From Molanna angustata (lineage: Eukaryota; Arthropoda; Insecta; Trichoptera; Molannidae): a stretch of DNA of 64,000 nucleotides. A model generated the notes under the pieces. It worked only from the letters and a program-made list of their open reading frames with translations, made no database searches and was not told the origin of the DNA. Each line of letters begins with the position of its first letter. Position 1 is the stretch's first letter. Location: the NCBI GenBank assembly GCA_963576475.1, contig OY754970.1, positions 26,419,091-26,483,090 of the forward strand, in the 5' to 3' direction. A program made the translations under genes and the position numbers. This document shows positions 33,422-45,124 of this stretch, in pieces.

Positions 33422-34749
33422 GGGTAAAATCCGGAGAGACGTCATACTTTTTGTTTGAGGATCAATAAAATCCAGATTTGATAATCAAATGAAAACCTTT
33501 TATTTTTATTTTAAATATCAACTAATATGCTTTATAAAAATATACAAACAAGTAGTAAAATATAAATTTAAATAATATAAAAATATTCAAAACAAAAATC
33601 TATTAAAATGGCGTCTCTCCTTCAATGTGGGGGAGAGTTGCCATAATATATCGAGGGAGAGTTGCCATAGTAAAAAATATCTGAATAAGGTTTAAAAAAA
33701 TATATATTTCTTATTATTAAAATTTTACTTTCTAACTTCTTCCCTTCCACAATCGTTGCAATGGGGTAAGTACCTATATAGTACACGACTCGTGAAGCCA
33801 TTTCAAACACACGATGCTCTTCGCCCAGTCTTTTTCTTTTTGCTTGGAAATAATTTTCTCAACACTCAACACACTGACCGCATTTCTCCAAGCATTTCCA
33901 ACCAATCATAACCAATACTGGAGGCAAAAACTGATCCTCTGCATTACAACATGCCACCAAAGAAACAGTCTCTCCTTTCTCAGGAGTATATAGTAAAGTG
34001 AACGTTCTTAGATCCTTTAGTAGCTAATACTTTTCCTGGCTTATTGATCAATTGAATTCATCAAGAAAGTGGAATTCAATTGAATCGTTATAAATAGATT
34101 CAGGTTTATTTAACATATAATTGGCTTTCATTTCATCTTCTATTTTTTCTTTCTTTTTCTTGTCCCTGTATCCCAGTTTATCCAGGGTCGGGCCTTCTTC
34201 AGGATCTTCTAATATGTATCTTGAAGAAATTACTTACTTCAGTCCTATTCATGCCTTGAGCTCTTGTCAAAGATAGGCTTTCAGCTTGTCTTATTGCAAT
34301 ATCTGGATTCCTTTCAATAAACGATTGTTATAAATATTATACATATTATGTTTTGTTTTGTATGGCAACTCTGCCAATTTTGTAGAAGAGATGCCATACC
34401 CAAAAGTAACACGAAATAAGTATCACTGTATCAAAATACTGTGGTATTATGTTGTAAACAATCCAAATAGATCGAAAAAAAACTTATTTGGTCAATTACA
34501 ATTCTGTTATGCCCACAATCGGCACTACAATGCCACGTAAGTGAAATTTAGTTTTTTTTTGAGCGAAAAAAACTTTTAACTCTTCTAGAGATGATACTCG
34601 CTGCGACAGCAAGACAGGCACTGACTTGTTTATGATTGTGTGTGAGCTTCTTACATTCTACATTCAAAGTTTTGCCGTCTTGCTCACACATCGCGAGATC
34701 TGACAAGTATGGCATCTCTCTTCCTATGGCGTCTCTCCGGGTTTTACCC
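33422..34749. mobile_element. pogo-like DNA transposon remnant with repeated inner motif
   Basis: The TIR is GGGTAAAA(T/C)CCGGAGAGACG(T/C)CAT and the TSD is TA (33420-33421 and 34750-34751). The motif ATGGC(R)(W)CTCTCC, or its complement, occurs in both TIRs and inside near 33609, 33631, 33657, 34361, 34386 and 34709. The interior keeps pieces of a DDE_1-type transposase on the minus strand. TA TSD and this transposase type point to the pogo branch of Tc1/mariner. Confidence 0.8.
33622..34330 (-). pseudogene. DDE_1 (pogo-like) transposase fragments
   Basis: In minus-strand order, NPDIAIRQAESLSLTRAQG and NRTEVSNFF resemble the conserved block before the catalytic domain of pogo/Tigger-type transposases. 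RTFTLLYTPEKGETVSLVA and CCNAEDQFLPPVLVM then correspond to the segment after the first catalytic Asp. FEMASRVVYYIG (33622-33810) follows. Frames change repeatedly and the DNA-binding N terminus and later Asp residues are missing. It cannot be functional. Confidence 0.7.
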
Positions 34750-34751
34750 TA

Positions 34752-35624
34752 ATATGATCGTTCAACTTAAACTTACTCTGAATTCAACCTGAAACCAAGA
34801 CACCCACTGCCTACTGATGTTTTAATATTGAATATTGTAAAGTAATTTATCTGAGTATGTTGATATACCTATACCTACCGATGTTATTGTAAAACCCAGT
34901 ATATTGGTAAATCCTAGGTTTTACTTGTAAATCTTACCAACATGAATAGATAAATGAAAGGTTTTAGGTACATAAAATGTGGCAATTTTTCGGGCTTTAA
35001 TTTGCGGCACAGAAGAGTAGGTAAATCTTAGATTCTTTGTTCTGTGATTTGCGGTCAGATTTTGGTACATGCTAGATTTTTCAAATAACTGTTAGTACCT
35101 ACATAAATGTTGGTTTCGGGAATACAAAGGTGTTGATAGCATATTACCAATTTATAAAAGATCAGGGTAGGTAATGTAGATTAACGTACCTTATTATATC
35201 ATACCTACTATTATTTTGGTCTTATTTTGTTACTTACCATAGGTATAATTTTTGAATAGGTTGAGTTAGTCTAATACCTAAAAAAAACGACTTGCATGAG
35301 TGAGTTTCTTTATATAAATTTAATGTACCTATAAATTGGTTTAACGTCTAAACATTACTTTTTTTCAACATTGACCGTGTCTTTGAGGCAAAACATACGA
35401 TTTACCGAGAGAATGCTGGTAAAAGTTCAAAATCAACGATGATCACAGGACAGTTTGGACTTTACCATTAAGATTTGGTAAATTTTAAGTTTTATTATAA
35501 AATAATAAGATTTATCGTAGTTCGAGCTTATAGGTACCTACAGGTTAAAATAAGTCTTATATTATAGGTACAAGTAGGTTCCTACAAGCATCAAGCACAT
35601 TTTTGAAGCATTTATCACATTTAC
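34752..35624. other. AT-rich stretch without a gene
   Basis: No coding frame or element ends. Many TACCTA/TAGGTA words occur. Confidence 0.5.
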
Positions 35625-35830
35625 CCGCCTTCGTGGTTCAGTTGGTTAGGTAGGTATCTGGCTACTGATCCAAAGGCCCCGGGTTCGATTCCCTGTGGAG
35701 ACACAGTTTTTAATTGTGATCCGTGAGACTATAAATATGGCAAGTCTCCAGAATGTGGCAACTGTTATTGGGTGTGTGCTAAATAATTATTTGACATAGT
35801 AGGTAGGTAAGTACCTACCTACAAAAATAA
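35625..35830 (+). repeat. tRNA-derived SINE, near full length
   Basis: It has the A-box head (CGCCTTCGTGGTTCAGTTGG), the B box (GGTTCGATTCCC) and the family body to TTTGACATAGTA. After the A box it reads TTAGGTAGGTATCTG where the copy at 6158 reads TTAGGTATCTG, a 4-base TAGG gain. The usual CCCGAGA end is missing. Confidence 0.88.
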
Positions 35831-36050
35831 ACAGGTTAAAAATTATATCGAGTTAAAAATATTCTTTCGTTTCTATAATAGTCTTATTTAATTTCTAATA
35901 ACTTCTGCGAATTCCTTTTTTATAGAAAATCTCAACCTAATATACATAAACACTCATAAAATAATTGATCCTAAAGCATAATGCACATTCTTATATAATG
36001 AGTAGGTCCCTGATATTATGAGTCAAAAATTATATTGAGTTAAAAATATA

Positions 36051-37323
36051 TTAGGTCCTTACATATGAAATTGGCGTTTTGTATGAGAGGAACATAAAGT
36101 CGATTTTTTTTTATATAATATATTTATTTAATCAAAGTATGTACCATTGCTATCTATGCACTTTTACCATCTCATAGGTAGTTCATCGATCCCTTTACTA
36201 AAAAACCATTCGGACGGGAATCAATAAAATCTTTGAAGGCGATTTGAACTGTCCCATCGGAGTTGAATTTTTTCCCTTGCAAGAAGTTATCCAAATTTCG
36301 AAAATAATGGTAATCTGTTGGGGCAAGGTCCGAAGAGTACGGAGGATGTCTTAGACATTCCAATTGAAGCTCCTCTAATTTGGTAGCCGTCTGTTCAGTG
36401 TGTGGTCTAGCGTTATCATGAAGCAGCAATGGCCTAGAGCGATTAACCAGCCTCGGTTGTTTAGCAGCTAGCTTTTCCATCAAGGTTTGCAGTTGCTGAC
36501 AATAGACATCTGCCGTAATCGTCTGGCCAGATTTAAGAAAACTGTAGTGAACGACACCAGCACTAGTCCACCAAACGCTCACAAGTAACTTTTTTGGAGT
36601 CAATTTTCGCTTGGGGCATGGTTTGGCTGGTTCAGCCATTACGATGAGCGCTTCCGATTATCGTACAGGATCCAATATTCATCACAGGTAATGATTTAAT
36701 TTAAAATCCATTCATTATTGTGCCGGTTGAGTAATGCAAAGCAGCAGTCAACGCGCGTTTGTTGATTTGCTTCACTCAATTCGTGAGGTTCCCACCGTTC
36801 AAGCTTTTTCACCTTCCCAATTTGCTTCAAGTGGATTAAAACAGTTTTATCACTAACACTGCAGCCTGCAGCTAACTCGGACGTGGTTTGCGATGGATCC
36901 GCTTCCACAATAGCCTTCAATTCTTCATTATCAACTTTTATCTCCGACCGTCCACGGGGCTTGTTCTGCAGGGCGAAATTTCCAGAACAAAAACGTTGGA
37001 ACCAAAAACGCACTGTGTTTTCTTTTGCGGAACCGTCGCCATACACATCATTAATCCTTCGAGCCGTTTCTGCAGCACTGGTGCCATGGTGGAACTCGTA
37101 CTCGCAAATAACGCGATATTTCAAATTTTCCATTTTGTAAACTGAGTGACGCAAAGACAAAAAACAATTGAGGAAAAAACAAATGAATTATAATTTTCGA
37201 AACACAAATACATGAGTAAATAGCTGTATAAATTTGAATTTGGAATTCCTAACCAAAGAGAAGATATTTGAGATCAAAGTTGCCAGTACGGCAAAACGCC
37301 AATTTCATATGTAAGGACCTAAT
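36051..37323 (-). mobile_element. mariner element (cecropia-type), 1273 bp
   Basis: The TIRs are about 31 bases, TTAGGTCCTTACATATGAAA plus TTGGCGTTTTG and its complement, flanked by TA (36049-36050 and 37324-37325). The length is standard for mariner. The transposase lies on the minus strand and is broken. The TIRs are essentially perfect, so a helper transposase could in principle still recognise the element. Confidence 0.95.
36172..37160 (-). pseudogene. mariner transposase, inactivated
   Basis: The N-terminal half (37160-36696) has the two helix-turn-helix regions (KYRVICEYEFHHG..., WFQRF, NKPRGRSE, TTSELAAGCSVSDKTV) and ends at a TAA after EWILN. The same frame continues IITCDEYWILYDN (first catalytic D) to a second stop. 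The rest (36639-36172) is in another frame: SVWWTSAGVVHYSFLKSG, HDNARPHT (second D), YSSDLAPTDYHYFRNL (third D). All three Asp codons of the D,D34D triad survive, but a nonsense codon, a second stop and a frameshift near 36640 kill it. Confidence 0.93.
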
Positions 37324-37490
37324 ATTTCCGTTTCTATAGGTAATAGCCTTATTTAATCTCATAACATTTGCGAATTCCTTTTTTATAGAAAATCTCAACC
37401 TAATACCTACTCACCAAAATAACTTATACTAAAACAAAATGCACATTCTTATATGAGTAGGTCCCTGCTGATATTATGAGGGTTTGTTAC

Positions 37491-38156
37491 ATTCACACGA
37501 AAACAATATATCTACCTAAATACATCTTATTTTTTCGACACATAATAAAAAATGACGAGAATTTACTTTAAATATGATCAGGTAATATGTTTACCTTTTT
37601 ACACTGAGATACGAATTCTTAGTTATTTTACATTCGACTGACTATGGATGCATCAGATTCAGAATTATTCTCCCCTTTGATAATTTAACATCCTCACAAT
37701 GTTTCTCAAATAAACATTTCCATTGAATTATTTAAGACTTAATCTTATTAAGAAATAGTTGCCATTTTTCTGAAATATAATTACTAAGCGTGGACTGTCA
37801 CAAATTATCAAATTAAATTAATAATACCTATTAAAATAATAGATTTTTTAGATACCTACTACCCAAACTGAGGATGGTGCAGTTTATTGATACATATATT
37901 CATACGTACACTCATGCATTATCATTCAGATATAAATGTTTATCATAATATGTAGCTTTAAGTATGTAAGCACAGCAGTCAAAATTTATTGTTAATAATG
38001 TAGAAATTTGCTATTGGTTTTAGTCTTATACTAATGCATCTACCTTAAAAAAAATGTTATTATACCTAGATACTGTAAATTTCCCGGAAATAAAAATAAA
38101 TAAATAAATATTTTAAATTATATTCAATATCTATCATTTTTTTGTTTCGATATAAA
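37491..38156. other. AT-rich stretch without a gene
   Basis: Only an (AAAT)n run near 38090-38110 stands out. Confidence 0.5.
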
Positions 38157-38399
38157 ATTGAAATTTTATTTTTATATTGCTTCTCGGGCAATATATACAA
38201 ACTAACAAGTATCTAGGTACCTAATATGTACTACCTATGCCAAATATTAATTTAACACGCACCCAATAACCAATTGCCACATTCTCACAGATCCAGACTG
38301 AATAAAACACAGTTTAAAACTGTGTCTCCACCGGGAATCGAATCCGAGACCTTTGGATCAGCAGTCAGATACCTATCCAGCTGAGCCACAAAGGCCAAG
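38157..38399 (-). repeat. tRNA-derived SINE, full-length copy
   Basis: On the minus strand it starts GGCCTTTGTGGCTCAGCTGG (A box), has GGATTCGATTCCC (B box) and the family body, and ends TTGCCCGAGAAGCAATA with an A-rich tail. It is the most complete copy here. A TACCTA-rich stretch (38205-38240) is longer than in the copies at 1155 and 6158. Confidence 0.88.
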
Positions 38400-39303
38400 G
38401 AAAATAGAAATATTAAAAAATGGTATGGTAATAAGAAAAAAAAACAGGATTATTTTAGCCATGTGTGTCTTCTTCACACACGAGTGCTTTGTAGGTACTT
38501 GTGAGGCGAAATATGTTACTTAGGTATACATTTTTGTGTATTTTAGTATGTTTTTTTGATTTTATAATATGTTGAATATTGAATTGTATAAATATCTAAA
38601 TAAAAAATGCTTCTAGGCATTGTAAAGGAAAACAAAATATAGGTATCTGTAACTCAAAAAGTAAAAACATATTATAACTAAGAACTTTTAGCAATAATTT
38701 GACAGTGTAGATATGTGCATAATAATTTTTAAAAATAATTTAAAATCTACCAGGATATGGACTGCAGTACCTACATACGAGTGCTACGAGAAGATTCCAG
38801 AAGGATCGCAAATTACAGGCTGGAATAGAAGATGCGAGGCTTTGCTGACAAATAATCCTCAAAAAAGAAGAAAATATTTAAATTATAGGTATATGAAAGT
38901 TTGAGAGCCAACCTGTTATTATCCCCCTCCCTTAGTTCCAGGCAGCAATGCTATAGTAAAGGTCCGTAATGCGTGGCGTAGAATGCTATATCTCTGCTAA
39001 CACCCCGTGTTAATAGCGTGTTTATATCTCCACCATCACCACCCTCATAGACATAGGTAGGTACATACATACCTACTCATCCCCTATATATCTATATTTG
39101 TATGTACGTACCTACCAATATCTAATATCGCCATTTCACACTACTTGATAGAGATATTTTATAAAATGACCATGATAAATCACATACCTACTCAAAGCAT
39201 AGGTATAATTGTATTACCTAGGTACCTACCTACATTTAGTCTGCACGTAACACATTCATACAATTAGATATTATTTCATTCTTCATACAATTATATATGT
39301 AAT
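38400..39303. other. Unassigned stretch
   Basis: A frame at 38713-38904 has no motif. TAGGTA/TACCTA strings are dense near 39050-39120 and 39215-39232. ATACC at 39304-39308 is the left TSD of the BEL element. Confidence 0.45.
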
Positions 39304-39308
39304 ATACC

Positions 39309-39568
39309 TGTAGAAAACATCAGGTGATGGGTATTAGATGGTAGGTAGTGGACTGTATTTTTAAACTATCTCACCGATGCTTCTATACTCCTGGTTCACT
39401 GATTATTTTTTCTGTGCACACATCCACACGCAGTGTTCTTCAAACTTGTACTGGTTAATTTCACTTGACACTTATTGTCACCCAAAATTATTTTGACAAG
39501 TGACAATTCTCATACATCGGTGAGGGGACAATGGCATGGAAGGGATTTAAAGGAAATATGCTTCTACA
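39309..39568 (-). repeat. 3' LTR of the BEL element
   Basis: 260 bases, matching 45125-45384 except at the ...CAGTG(T/G)TC... position and in the first bases (TGTAGAA here, TGTTGAA in the other, minus-strand sense). It would carry termination and polyadenylation signals. Confidence 0.95.
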
Positions 39569-39909
39569 TAACCGCCCACTCAAATTTTAAACAAAATTTG
39601 ACGAATTGTACATATCACGGTGGCCACAAACAAAATTAACTTTTAACAAACTCATATCACTAATGCAGCCATCACAAAATAAAACTCCACATTGTCCAAT
39701 TCATGAAATTGCAAACACACAAAAAAAATTCAATAACATATACTATCCACAACAAAATCACATTAAAAAAAAATTCAAAAAGATAGTTCACAGACTATAT
39801 CAATGAAAACAATAGACAGACCTTTCTGTCATAACGAAAACACATTTAACTTAATTGTTATAATAACCAACTAAAACTATAAGACTAACATTATTCTTAA
39901 CTATTTCTA

Positions 39910-40389
39910 TTAAACATCTAAGGGACATATTTTCACAACAGGTCGAACAAATATTCCCTCTTTTGTCTTAACTTTTACCACCCGTACAATATTATCCTTT
40001 CCTGGCATGGTAGCCACAATTCTTCCCAATTTCCATTGTAAAGGATGTAACCTTTCTTCTTTCACTAACACTAAATCTCCCACCTGTATATTAGGCACTG
40101 AAGTGAACCACTTTTTACGCTGTTGAAGTGAAGTGAGGTATTCCACACTCCAACGTTTCCAAAAATCCTGATACATTCTTGTGATCATCTGCCATCTATC
40201 TAACCTATTCAATTTAATATCTGTGACGTCATACTCTGGAATACCAACCAATACCTCACTTATAATAAAGTGAGCTGGCGTTAAGGCATCTACGCTGTCA
40301 ATATCATTACACATAGGAACAAGTGGTCTAGAATTCACTACCGCCTCGATCTTAATCAATACTGTATTAAACTCCTCATAAGTCATCAC
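39910..40389 (-). pseudogene. BEL integrase C-terminal part, frameshifted
   Basis: The frame reads TYEEFNTVLIKIEAVVNSRPL, LTPAHFIIS, KRWSVEYLTSLQQRKKW, VGDLVLVKEE and PLQWKLGRIVATMPG. This is the conserved C-terminal part of BEL integrases, with the DUF5641-like region. It overlaps the end of the pol frame by 14 bases. The frames are separated by a 4-base gain at TAGGTA (40418-40423, plus strand). Confidence 0.9.
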
Positions 40390-43300
40390 TTGGTTGCCAA
40401 CAACTCGCTTTAAGTGATAGGTACTTTATAGATCTTACGTTGATCTCATGTAGGCCACCAAAATGTGGACCTTTAGGAGGATTCAAATGCCAATCGATGC
40501 ATTTTTCGAGACAGAAATTTCGAAAATCTGTATCCTGGATACAGTCACTATAAAATTTAAAAACTCCAGTCAAATATTTACGTGTGCCAACCAAATTTGT
40601 TCCGCAATCGCTATATACTGTAGTACATAAACCACGTCGAGATACAAATCTCTCTAAGCAAGCAATAAATGCACTAGTAGATAATTCATTGACAATTTCA
40701 ATATGTATGGCCTTTGTAGTCATACATACGAAAACACAAAAGTATGCCTTATACGTTTTCGAATAGCGACGTTTATTTTCCTTTGACAAAACAGACTTAA
40801 TTCTATTTCTCGCTGAAACAATCCAATATTTCCGTTGTATTAAATGTTGCAGTGATCTGGGACCCACATGCAAATATGATATATGAAAATAATTTATCAA
40901 TAATTTTCCAAACTCACTATGCTTATGCAACAATATTGGAAATTTCATTTTATCGGGTAGTGCAGAATATCTAATTCTTCCGCCCACTCTGACAAGTCCC
41001 TGTTTATCTATAAAACAATTCAACTTCTGCAGTTGAGGATTATCGCATTGATTTTTGTATTTTAACATATTAATATCCTTCATAAAATGTAAACTCTGAT
41101 CATATTTTATAATTGCTTGTAAACTAATTTCCATTTCCCTATTACACAAATCTCCTTTAGTGCGATTATTAACATTTAACAGACAATTATTTTTAAACCT
41201 TAAAATCCAAGCTACTACACGTGTTAACTTTGTATATTTATTAGTTATGTTATACAATCCTAATCTATCTTTATCTTCTAAAATTAAAGCATTAGATTGA
41301 TTAACTAACCCTTTATAGTCTGGCAATTGTGCAGGTACAATATAATCATCGCACCGTGGCCATCTGTCAACAGGTTCTAACAGCCACTCTGGACCGTTTA
41401 TCCACAACGTATGACCAACTAATTCTTCTGGATATAATCCTCTAGATGCACAATCTGCTGGATTACATTGAGATCTCACATGAAACCATTTTCCATGAGG
41501 CACGTTTTCCCAAATACGTTCTATTCGATTTGCAACAAATAATTTTAATAGATATGATGGTGTTTTAAGCCACGACAAAACAATACTAGAATCTGTGTAC
41601 ATATATACATCCTTTATAATAATTGCATCTTGAAATATAGATAAAGTATATTTAATTAATTTTGATAATAATAATGCACCACAGAGCTCCAAGCGTGGTA
41701 TCGTTTGCATCTTAATTGGAGCAACCTTAGACTTGGCAGTCACCAGAGATATTTTTTTACTATCCTCAGTAACCAAATAACAAACAGCGCTATATCCGTC
41801 ATTAGAGGCGTCAGAAAAGCCAACTAAATAACACTGACTATCAACGCTTGTTCCAAAAAACCTACTCAATTTAAATTCCTCTAATAAAGACATTTGATCA
41901 ACTATTTTATTCCACTGCACTTTCGTGGATTCTGGAATAATATCATCCCATCCCAATTTCATTTTCCACAAATTTTGAATGAAACTTTTCAATAAAAATG
42001 TAAACGGAGTGATCCATCCTACAGGGTCATATATCGATGAAACGACCGATAGAATCATACGCTTTGTATATTTAATTTCAATTTTCTTAACCTGATAACT
42101 AAAAACATCATTCACAAAATCCCATTTAATTCCTAATAATTTAATATGATTACTGTCTTCAGCAAAACAGATCACACTGCTATCAGATTTATTAAAATCT
42201 TGAATAAATTCAGGACAGTTAGTTGCCCATTTTGACAATTCAAAACAACCACTTCGTAAAATAGAAATCAACTGATCTCGTAAAATAATAGCATCTTCAA
42301 TATTATGATCACCGCATATAATATCATCTACATATGTACTATTACGAAGAGCTTTAGCACCTAATGGGTATTTATCACTTTCATCCAAAGCTAACTGATT
42401 TATTGTTTGAATTGCATTATAGGGTGAGCTTCCTAAACCATATGTCACAGTGCATAACTCATATTCTTTGACAGGTTGTGACGGATCTTCTCGCCACAAT
42501 ACATGCTGATATCTTCTATCTTCGTGCCTGATAGATATTTGTCTATACATTTTAGTTATGTCAGCAGAAAACCCGATTTTATAGATTCTAAACTTTAACA
42601 ATAATTCGATTATATCCTTTTGCAACTTTGGACCTACATGTAAATATTTGTTTAATGCACCAGTTGCGTTCGTATTAGAACTGCCATCAAAAACAACTCT
42701 CAATTTAGTAGATAAACTATCAGGTTTCAGAACACAGTGATGAGGAATATAATATACATTTGGATCGCCTTGTAAAGGAACTTCTTTCATGTGTCCTAAC
42801 ATCTCATATTCCTTCATGAACTTTGTATATTCAAGTTTAATTTCCAAATTATTACAAAATTTTCTTTCCATATTAGTTAATCTTTTAAGAGCAAAACCAA
42901 AAGTACCAACACATGGTACGTGAATATCTTTTTTTAATAAGAGCGGTACTACAAATCTACCGTCGTCATTACGATAATGTAAATCATTGTATAACTGAAC
43001 ACATTCCTCATCCGAATGTGACATTTTCCTACTACTTGATACTGTGTTTACCTCTTCTATTTCCCAAAACCCTTTTAATTTTTCATCTAACACATCAGAT
43101 GATACAAAACATGTTAACAACTCATTGTTATCATGTACAAAATCTTGACCTAAAATTACAAACCCAAATATGGTCTCAAATGCATATAAATCTTCTGATA
43201 ATTTTTTACAATTTCCTGTAAACAATTTTCCATACATGTCAGCACCTAATAATATATCAATATTACTGCTTTTCCAAAATTCATTATCTGCCAATTCTAA

Positions 43301-43876
43301 ATCTTGAGTCAAAACTCTACACTGATGAGATAAATCTCTCCTAGGCAAGTTTGATGGAAGCGCATCCACCACTACACTCTTTACAAATAGCGACTTGTTA
43401 TATTTATTATTAAATAAACAAAATTGCATAGAACCCTTTACATCAATATTAGTAGAAGACAGCGTTGTCAATGATACAGAATGCCCTTTTGTATAGAATC
43501 CTATATTCTTACAAAACTTCCCAGACATCAAAGTAACCTGACTTCCAGAATCAACAAAACACTTGGCCTTATAAAATTGCCCATCTTTTCCCTGGACATA
43601 TCCTATAATTGTTCCTAATATCACTTGACCAATAGATTCATTACCCCGAATCCCTTTATGGCAGATACCTACTACCGATGAATTATCAGTATGCAATAAA
43701 ACATTATGTTTCCTATCACAAGTTTGACACTTTTTGTTAGACTTACAATCCTTTATCAGATGTTTTCCAAAACAACAAAAACATAATTTCAATTTAGAGA
43801 CAATATCCTTTCTCTCTGATACAGTTTTATTAATAAATGTGTCACAATTGTGTATCGTATGACTACCCTTACACAT
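40376..43876 (-). pseudogene. BEL pol: protease, RT, RNase H, integrase with internal loss
   Basis: The frame is open for 1166 residues. A CCHC knuckle (CFCCFGKHLIKDC) lies at 32-44 and the aspartic protease FVDSGSQVTLMSG at 107-119. The RT is about 390-520: RVVFDGSSN, GFSADITKMYRQI, YVDD at 515-518. RNase H is about 683-800: FSDASNDGYSAV, PRLELCGALL, YTDSSIVLSWL. The integrase starts with HISYLHVGPRSLQHL and RKYWIVSAR. It then jumps to KTYKAYFCVFVCMTTKAIHI. Relative to the family, about 40-50 residues are absent, including the zinc-binding cysteines and the first catalytic Asp. YSDCGTNLVG (second D) and PHFGGLHE (E) are present. It then runs out of frame into a stop. Confidence 0.93.
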
Positions 43877-44817
43877 TCAAGTTGGCGAATATTACCTACA
43901 AACCCTTTGTCTGATTTATGATTATAATTATTACGCTTTACTTGTGAATTACTCTGACGTGAAAATTTTAATACTTGCAATTGACTTCGAATTATTTCAA
44001 ATATTCTATTTATTGAAGGAATTTCCTGAATATCTAATCTACTTTCCACTATTCGACGTGTAGATTCATCTAATTTATTAATAAATATAAATCCCCATAC
44101 CTGATCTAACATTTTTTCACATTTCATATTTGACAGAGCTAATATATTTTCATTAAATGTATGATATAATTCACTTAATTGCCCTACATTTTCACCAACT
44201 AAAGATTTGCATTGAAACATTTTATTCATGTAATATTCAAATTGTAATCTTGTATTAGTATAATGTCCACACAATGTACTCCAAGCAATATTATAATTAT
44301 CACTAATCAGTGGTAAATTAACAAATGTTGATGCAAATCCCTTTATGGACGTTCGCAAATAATGAAATTTTTCTATGTCTGTATATCCAATATTATCATG
44401 AATCAATGACACAAACATGTCATGAAACGAATTCCAATTTTCGACGTTGGAATCAAAAACAGGTAAATTTATTATAGGAGCTCTCTGAATTTTATTACAT
44501 ACATCAGTTGCATTTATTTTCACACCATTAGATAAACGATTTTTAATTCTCATTATTTCAAAATACATAATGTCACATTTCTGAATTATTTCACTCAATT
44601 CCTTTAATGCTGTATCACATTTGGTATCAGTATATATTCCAATCAAGCTGTCACTTAATTCATTGACCAATTTATACCATTCGTCAACTCGCTGACATCT
44701 AGCTAAAAATATTTCATCTTGTTCAATATTTCCTTTTTCACACAGATCTCTTAATTCATATGTATTCCTAATTCTAGAAATAGCATTTAACATCCTTGCT
44801 TTAATGTTATCAGCCAT
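43789..44817 (-). CDS. BEL gag (DUF1759-type)
   Basis: 342 codons from ATG to TAA. It has the DUF1759-like region INLPVFDSNVENWNSFHDMF, FHYLRTSIKGFA, VNLPLISDNYNIAWSTLCGH, KLDESTRRIVESRLD and a basic end (SRQSNSQVKRNNYNHKSDKG). The last 30 residues are out of frame relative to the family. At about 43868 the knuckle-bearing sequence moves into the pol frame. BEL elements usually have one gag-pol ORF, so the -1 shift looks like a small deletion at a short ATGTGTA-type repeat rather than recoding. Product: the particle protein. Confidence 0.9.
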   Translation of the reverse strand: MADNIKARMLNAISRIRNTYELRDLCEKGNIEQDEIFLARCQRVDEWYKLVNELSDSLIGIYTDTKCDTALKELSEIIQKCDIMYFEIMRIKNRLSNGVKINATDVCNKIQRAPIINLPVFDSNVENWNSFHDMFVSLIHDNIGYTDIEKFHYLRTSIKGFASTFVNLPLISDNYNIAWSTLCGHYTNTRLQFEYYMNKMFQCKSLVGENVGQLSELYHTFNENILALSNMKCEKMLDQVWGFIFINKLDESTRRIVESRLDIQEIPSINRIFEIIRSQLQVLKFSRQSNSQVKRNNYNHKSDKGFVGNIRQLECVRVVIRYTIVTHLLIKLYQRERILSLN

Positions 44818-45124
44818 TTTAAAATTTTAAACTTATATTTATAAACTATAATTGCATGCAAACACAAATTCACTGTATCAATAATAATGTGGTATTTTAT
44901 TCTACCCGACTGCATTCACAATAATGTTATTAACATTAATATGGTACCTTATTATACCTCACAATAATCACAAAATAATATTATGTGATAATTAATCACC
45001 ATAATATTGTAACAAAATTGAGTACCTACAAATTACTATTTGAAACCACCGCAACATGCAGAATTCGCAACAAATAACACAAAAAAAAACACTTCAAATT
45101 CGGTTAGGAGGGCCAAAATAATTA

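Larger units (their letters stand above)
35838..37490. repeat. 187-bp tandem duplication split by the mariner
   Basis: Unit 1 starts at 35838 (AAAAATTATATCGAG) and unit 2 at 36025 (AAAAATTATATTGAG). Unit 2 is cut after GTTAAAAATA by the mariner and resumes at 37324 (TTTCCGTTTCTATAGG). Both units hold GCGAATTCCTTTTTTATAG and end AGTAGGTCCCTG...GATATTATGAG. Confidence 0.85.

Noticed and set aside
43780..43880. Programmed -1 frameshift between gag and pol
   Set aside because: BEL elements usually have one ORF, I see no clear slippery heptamer, and the break cuts through a zinc knuckle.
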